A stretch of 64,000 nt of DNA from Phoronis australis (Eukaryota; Phoronida; Phoronidae): the NCBI GenBank assembly GCA_002633005.1, contig NMRA01000070.1, forward strand, positions 798,185 through 862,184, given 5' to 3'. The position numbers and the translations under genes are program-made. Below, piece by piece: positions 58,666-64,000 of this stretch. Each line of letters starts with the position of its first letter. Positions within the stretch are counted from its first letter, which is position 1. The notes below the pieces were generated by a model, which did no database searches, was not told the DNA's origin, and worked only from the letters and a program-made list of their open reading frames with translations.

Positions 58666-61600
58666 ATGTCCAGTGAAGAAACTAAAGGTGTTGTTCGCGC
58701 ACTGGGGAATTCGGATGACCACTTTGCCGACTGCATGAATTTCACTGGAATGATGAACATCGTGTACTGCATAGAAATGTCCACCAAGAAACAGCTCACT
58801 GACTCCATGATGTTTACCTCGTTACAAAACTGGCGAAAAGTGTTTCCCATGCTCCGCATGTCGATAGTCGAGCGTGACGGTGTGAAATATTTTCAAGAAA
58901 TGAACAAGGACGTAGTTGATTATAAACGCGTCGATGGCGAGTGGCGTGGAGTCTACCATGAGTTGTTACATGCAAGGTTTTCTAAGGAGGGTCCCTTGTG
59001 GCTCGTGCGGCTTGTACCGCAAAGTAGCTCGGCCCCAAACGTCTACAAGTACGCCGTTGTTGTCAGTTGGATGCACGTGATAACTGACGGAACGTCCAAC
59101 ATTCGCATGTGTAACCGTTTAGCAGAGATCATTGACTCGACTATAGAGGGCAGCACTGTTATATACAGCGACGAAGCGGAGGTGATGCCAGCGTGTGAAG
59201 CGCTGCTGCCCCAGAAGGAATATACGTGGAAGGAAGTCCTACCGTCGCTTAGAGAAATGCTCGGTCACAATGGATCAACAATATGGGGCCAAACGTTTCC
59301 AGGTAAGGTCGTGTTCTATACTCTGTTCTCACTCACCCTACCTTGTGACAGTGTATACTTCGGTAGGTAAACGGTATTTTTTCGCATTTTATCGTCAGGA
59401 TGCACTCGCTTATCAACTTCTTCTCAAAAGTATGTTATGTATACAAATGGAAGGAAAGTTTTAAGTTTGACTGAGAATAAGATGGTACACGGTCGCGTAG
59501 CACAACGAGCAACCTGTTATTTAGACTCTTCTTCTTTGAATCGCTCCACTGTACCTGTACATGTTTGAGTTTATTTTTTGTTGTCAACCTCAATGAAATG
59601 CCTTGAGATTTTTTTCTGGTTTTTGGTCAGTTTAGGTCTCACTTCCGAAATCTTTCCCGGCACTTTACCGAACAACGGGTCCGGTTATGAATTGCTAAGT
59701 TGTGTGTAAAGAAGTAATTTTCTGCGGCTCAAAAGTGCGCCAGTTTCCAAGATTGCTGCCGATTTCCATCAACCGGGCATGTTAATGATAGCACTATTGA
59801 CTGTGAGGAAACAAAAGTTTCAAACTACCTGTATAATATAGTTTATAACAAACTTCAGTTTCAGCTTCGGGCTGACCTTTGCTCAGCGACTAAGGAAAGG
59901 ACTGACACCAATGTAATTCAACATTGTTCACTTTTTTACTTAATTGATACCCTTAGTCTTGGACTAGTGGATTTCGCTGACCACAATACCCTTAAGGCAC
60001 CCTATAACCTGTACTTTCACTCAGGTGTCTGAGGAGTCTTCCTGATCTTTCGACCGAAGTCTTTGATTTTACAAAATTCCGTTCGCCTCCTGAAATAAAA
60101 TGCGCGCACTTGACCAGCTATGATTTTTGACGAGGTTTTAAAGATCGTTAAATCTGTTTTTGCCTGCATTAACACAAACGGTAATGTCTCTCGCTATGCG
60201 TGCGTGCCAGTAGTGCTTCCTATTCCCCCACATAAGCATAGGTGTCCATTCCGGTAGAGCGTATGGTGCGTCCGGCGGACTTTCGACATCCGCAGGTTCT
60301 ATTTATCAAACTTTTGGAAGGCGTTTTAGCACGCGTGTTGGTCCGTAAATTACTTTACTCGTTTTCCTCATGCCTGATTCATACCCTATCTACCAAATTT
60401 TTGAGTGAATATTGGAGAATTTAACACTTATAGGCGAAGGCAAGGAGTACGAAAAAAATCTCATGCCCGCAATCGTGGAACTGGCGTCCACCACGATATG
60501 GGCAGCGAAAAGGTTCNGTTCAACCCATGACGTTGTACATAATTATTATTTTTTTCAATTTTTGCGTGTTTCTTTATGAGCTGTGCACTAAAGGCACTGA
60601 AATCAAGTAAGATATAATAATAAAATTTATTTTGAGGTACTAGAGTCATGTTGTGTACACTTTAACACAAACGGTAATGTCTCTCGCTATGCGTGCGTGC
60701 CAGTAGTGCTTCCTATTCCCCAACATAAGCATAGGTGTCCATTCCGGTAGAGCGTATGGTGCGTCCGGCGGACTTTCGACATCCGCAGGTTCTATTTATC
60801 AAACTTTTGGAAGGCGTTTTAGCACGCGTGTTGGTCCGTAAATTACTTTACTCGTTTTCCTCATGCCTGATTCATACCCTATCTACCAAATTTTTGAGTG
60901 AATATTGGAGAATTTAACACTTATAGGCGAAGGCAAGGAGTACGAAAAAAATCTCATGCCCGCAATCGTGGAACTGGCGTCCACCACGATATGGGCAGCG
61001 AAAAGGTTCAAAATAGACAACACCCAAAATAAACAGGTTAACTGTCGAACGAACACATTGAGTTTGCAAACAAACCGGTTGTCTATTTTTTTTTTAATAT
61101 AGGTTGTTTATGAGAGAACGAACGAGGTAGTTGCGCTAACATTTATTTATTTATTATTGTAGTATTTACAAAGTGGGTAACAACATGTCAGTTCAATGCC
61201 AACAACCACAGCAGAACCGATGGACAGTCTTGTATTTGCAGCAGGGTGTAACAGTGGCGGATTTAGAGGGGGGCCAAGGGGGCCATGTCTCTCCCTAAAA
61301 TTCTCCCAAATTACATTTGGGAGTTCGGGGTGCGAATGTCTGACGGAAAAAATCCTGGCTAATACTCTGTCCTGCCCCCCGTAACTAAAAATCCTGGATC
61401 CGCCCCTGGTATTAGCATCCTAGTACTCACCACAACACCTGCATTTCACCGTGGTTGCCATGACAATTCTCTTTGAGCATACAAGGTTACCCTCGACCTC
61501 CTTTTCACTATGGGCGCAATGGCTGCCAGAGCTTCTGTGTATTCAGCCTCCGTGTATTCTGACCCAAACAAATGGCTGCTACTTCGAGTCCTTGGCCGTG

Positions 61601-62967
61601 AAATAATCCATCGTCAACAATTTCCACTGTCAACTATTTCTGGGTCATTGAGTTCCGTGGTCGACGATTCCCGTCATGCTTAGTGCACATTACATCAAAC
61701 TAAAACTAAACCCCACTCAACTGATAGTTCTAGCACAACCTAATGCAGGCTTAGCCGAAAATGTAGCTACATTTTTGGTAAGTATAAAATTAGCTGATGT
61801 TCAAAAGGAACGGCGGCGAACAAATATGGCGGGAAAAGATCTGATCAGCAATGCACTGCATGCCAAAGACTTCATTAAAAAATGTGTGGGATATCCAGAC
61901 AACTGTATTTTAAATAACACCAGAAATTTTTGTAAAGTTGCCTTCTCGATTTAAGATTTAAAGACTGAGTTTGCGCTCGAAAAAACCACGGATAGACGTC
62001 GACTGACTGAATCATGACGACAGCTGGAGTACTGTAGGAGAATTGTCTGGGATTGAGGCCCAAAGACGACAGAGGAAGAGAAGAGATTGAGGAAAAGAAG
62101 AGCGAGGGAGAGGGAGGAAAGAAGTGGGCGGGTAGATGGGTGGGTTAAGTTGTCCATTTGGTAATACTTAGCTAGTGAGTTAAAGAACGAAGGCATGGAC
62201 GTAAGAACTTAAGTAAGTTTTGATTAGAGAGTTACCGAACGTACACTATTTCTTTTCCAGTCAACAAGGAAAGCGAGTACGCGATGCACTTCTTCGACAT
62301 GGGGTCATTAACGGAGGAGGAATCTGGGAAATTGGTTCGGCGTTGTAAACGGGAGAAAGTCACCGTGAATAGTGCCTTGGCCAATGCCGCCAACCGTGCT
62401 GTTTTTGCAGAGTTGAAGAACGGTGGCGCCGAAGGTGAAACGTTCAACTTGATGACCTCTCATGCTGTCAGTCTCCGGCGTTACTACGAGCTCGACCAGG
62501 ATGTTTATGGGTTTAACGTCGGACTTCTTAACTTATCAAGTGCAGTTTCCGTTCAGGATATGGGGGATTTCTGGCCAACCACCAAGAAGCTAGGCAATGA
62601 CGTCATTGATGCCTTGAATAAGGGTGACTTACAAAAAGAAATACTCACGGTCAATACCCTTTTCGACATGGAAACTATGTTAGCGCAATCGTCAGACCAG
62701 TCGGCGACTCAATACGATGTCTGCTTTTCCAATCTCCGTGACGTAACTAGGATGTTTCCAGGGAAGTACAAGAATGTAGAAGTTACCTGGTTGTGTCGGT
62801 CCACCGCTTGCCAACATTTCGGAGTTCCCCTCCAATTCAATTTCACCACCTTTCGTGGTAGACTGTTGTGTAGTGTGGACGTTAATACTTGGTATTGTTC
62901 AACTGAACAGGCCTCGAATATCGGTAAATTGACCATGGATACACTAAGATCAGCAATTTCACAGTAG
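58666..62967 (+). CDS. Alcohol acetyltransferase/condensation-domain-like acyltransferase, 447 residues, two exons
   Basis: Exon 1 is 58666-59302 and exon 2 is 62261-62967, joined at a phase 1 GT-AG intron (G plus TC gives Val213), for 1344 bases including the stop. The family transfers acyl groups from thioesters to an alcohol or amine in a two-lobed chloramphenicol-acetyltransferase fold. The catalytic motif is Met136-His137-x3-Asp141-Gly142 (SWMHVITDG), the MH variant of HHxxxDG. Other family-like features are VVRALG-x4-H near the start (residues 9-19), WRKVFPMLR (56-64), FSKEGPLW before the active site, and near the C-terminus the FNF-x2-FRGRL block then the NTW segment. The length of about 450 is normal. 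There is no signal peptide or membrane segment, so it is probably cytosolic. I chose Met1 at 58666 because the family-like sequence starts at residue 9; an in-frame ATG at 58624 would add 14 residues from repeat unit 3. Substrate unknown. It is on the + strand, with no gene nearby. Confidence 0.85.
60169..60516. repeat. Direct duplication, copy 1 (partner 60662-61009)
   Basis: 348 bases ending at the gap base 60517, repeated with almost no difference (CCCCCACATAAG versus CCCCAACATAAG near 60230 and 60720). Unlike the other cases, 144 unrelated bases lie between the gap and copy 2. Confidence 0.9.
60662..61009. repeat. Direct duplication, copy 2
   Basis: Nearly identical to 60169-60516. It runs on into unique sequence at AAAATAGACAAC. 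Confidence 0.9.
61252..61408. mobile_element. hAT-like non-autonomous transposon, copy D, opposite orientation
   Basis: CAGTGGCGGATTTAGAG at the left and CTGGATCCGCCCCTG at the right are the same termini as copies A and B read from the other strand. It has 157 bases, close to the 151 of copy A, and shares the internal CTCCCTAAAATTCTC and CGAATGTCTGACGG region. There is no coding capacity. Confidence 0.7.
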
Positions 62968-64000
62968 AACAACTGAAAATACTAGTTTCCTGATCCCTTC
63001 AACTGTACACTTATCAACTCGGCATAAGTATGGTCGGAATCGTCTGAAGCCTGTTTTACAAAAGGTCACGAATACGCTACAGTAGGAGCAGTAGCAGTAG
63101 TACATGTATTTGTTGCTCAGCAATGTATTTTTAATGACTCTTAAAGTCGATTTTGCATGCTAATTGTGTGATTGTTTGGTCAAATTAGTTAGAAACGCAA
63201 AATATAGCGACGGTGTGAATATGAAGTACTTTGAAAATTGCCAAATGTTTTTAAGGACGAATTTCGTGTCGAACAGAATCTGCCGTAATTCACTCACCCG
63301 TGTCCAGTTAGTATCGTGACATGGTGTTGGGGAATAAAACTGAATGTCACGGGTATGTGAGCCCCCAAGGTACATGTCGTTAGTACAAAGGTCCACTATT
63401 TGCAGATTTTTTGTTTTCACACTTATAATGTCTCAATGAATACAACTGCGCTTTGCTTAGCGTAGATGATGTTCAAATAGCATTGTCGCTAAGTAGGCTA
63501 TAGTCCAGTCGACTCTAGCAAGCCTAGAAAATCACTTTCGTGGCTAATTTTTGAAGGCAAGATAATTTTAGTGTTTTTAAAGTCATTAAGTACTATACTT
63601 TGATAATCTAAAAAGTTCCCAAGGTTTGACTTGCACGTTTTCGAGAAATTCGACCTCAAAAATCTGACTTTTTGCAAAATTTGGCACAGAAAACCAATCT
63701 TCAAGAACAAACAACACTAGACCCAATCTGAATAATAATTTGATTGGGTTTTATTCATCTGAAGTTACTGGACAAGAAAAGTGATAAATATTAAAACATT
63801 AGGTGGCCCAGTAAACATGACAGTATTGGCCCAGTACTGGATTTCTGTTGCTTGATAACGCTTGTACCGTATACCGGTTTACGTTTCTGGGCCACGAATG
63901 GCCCAGTACCATCCCCACGACACTAACCCAGTGAACTTTCCCTTAGCGGCTCGCCGGTATTGGACCGGTAAACACAGACTTGAACACAAGAGGGCAGTTA
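62968..64000. other. 3' flank of the acyltransferase gene
   Basis: An AATAAA at 63333-63338 could serve as polyadenylation signal about 365 bases past the stop. A TACATGTA palindrome lies near 63101. There is no further supported gene. Confidence 0.4.

Larger units (their letters stand above)
59303..62260 (+). other. 3-kb intron of the acyltransferase gene
   Basis: It holds the 348-base direct duplication (60169-60516 and 60662-61009), the hAT-like element at 61252-61408, and a purine-rich tract at about 62071-62126 near the acceptor. A frame at 61676-61954 has no recognisable product. Confidence 0.7.

Noticed and set aside
60242-60917. Two identical 60-codon frames
   Set aside because: They lie in the 348-base duplication inside an intron, not in paralogous genes.
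30871-63000. A cAOS plus acyltransferase oxylipin gene cluster
   Set aside because: The two genes are 20 kb apart with an unrelated membrane-protein gene between them; no lipoxygenase is present and nothing shows co-regulation.

Overview
This is nuclear DNA from a multicellular animal, not a microbe. Coding sequence is sparse and split by GT-AG introns with consistent phases. Short inverted-repeat transposons and tRNA-derived repeats are scattered throughout, and there are many near-identical direct duplications of the kind left by assembling a very heterozygous genome. The palindrome TACATGTA recurs often, and the recognisable proteins (a catalase-type allene oxide synthase, a Rolling stone-type membrane protein, a condensation-fold acyltransferase) fit a marine invertebrate. 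An invertebrate deuterostome such as amphioxus or an acorn worm is my best guess, but the sequence does not prove it.

Four genes can be modelled with good splice support. (1) 16897-22003, + strand, two exons: a 238-residue Lys/Glu-rich, probably coiled-coil protein of unknown function. (2) 30871-38226, + strand, six exons: a 403-residue stand-alone catalase-related allene oxide synthase-like haem protein (cAOS), with the diagnostic Thr-His pair, distal Asn and proximal Arg-x3-Tyr all present and no lipoxygenase domain attached. (3) 43282-47872, - strand, five exons: a 281-residue Rolling stone-like six-span membrane protein, tail-to-tail with the cAOS gene. (4) 58666-62967, + strand, two exons: a 447-residue alcohol acetyltransferase/condensation-like enzyme with an MHxxxDG site, whose 5' flank is a threefold tandem repeat. 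Weaker coding candidates are a 133-codon single-exon frame at 1719-2120, an orphan 54-codon exon at 8968-9129, an interrupted frame inside a cAOS intron (34029-34382), and a decayed transposon-type coding fragment at 56728-56873.

Layout: 1-9 kb holds a diverged copy of a cAOS intron, the 1719 frame and a cluster of repeats. 9-16 kb is gene-poor with a 727-bp direct duplication. 17-22 kb is gene 1. 22-30 kb is gene-poor with a fold-back transposon and a sequence gap. 30.9-38.2 kb is cAOS. 38-43 kb is AT-rich intergenic DNA plus a 1306-bp direct duplication. 43-48 kb is the Rolling stone-like gene. 48-58 kb is rich in hairpin elements and tRNA-like repeats. 58.7-63 kb is the acyltransferase, and the rest is featureless.

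The genes do not form an operon or an obvious pathway. The cAOS and the acyltransferase are both lipid-type enzymes, but they are 20 kb apart with an unrelated gene between them, so a functional link is only a guess. The main biological interest is the stand-alone cAOS. The main caution is that four of the seven assembly gaps sit between near-identical direct repeats and are probably uncollapsed alleles.
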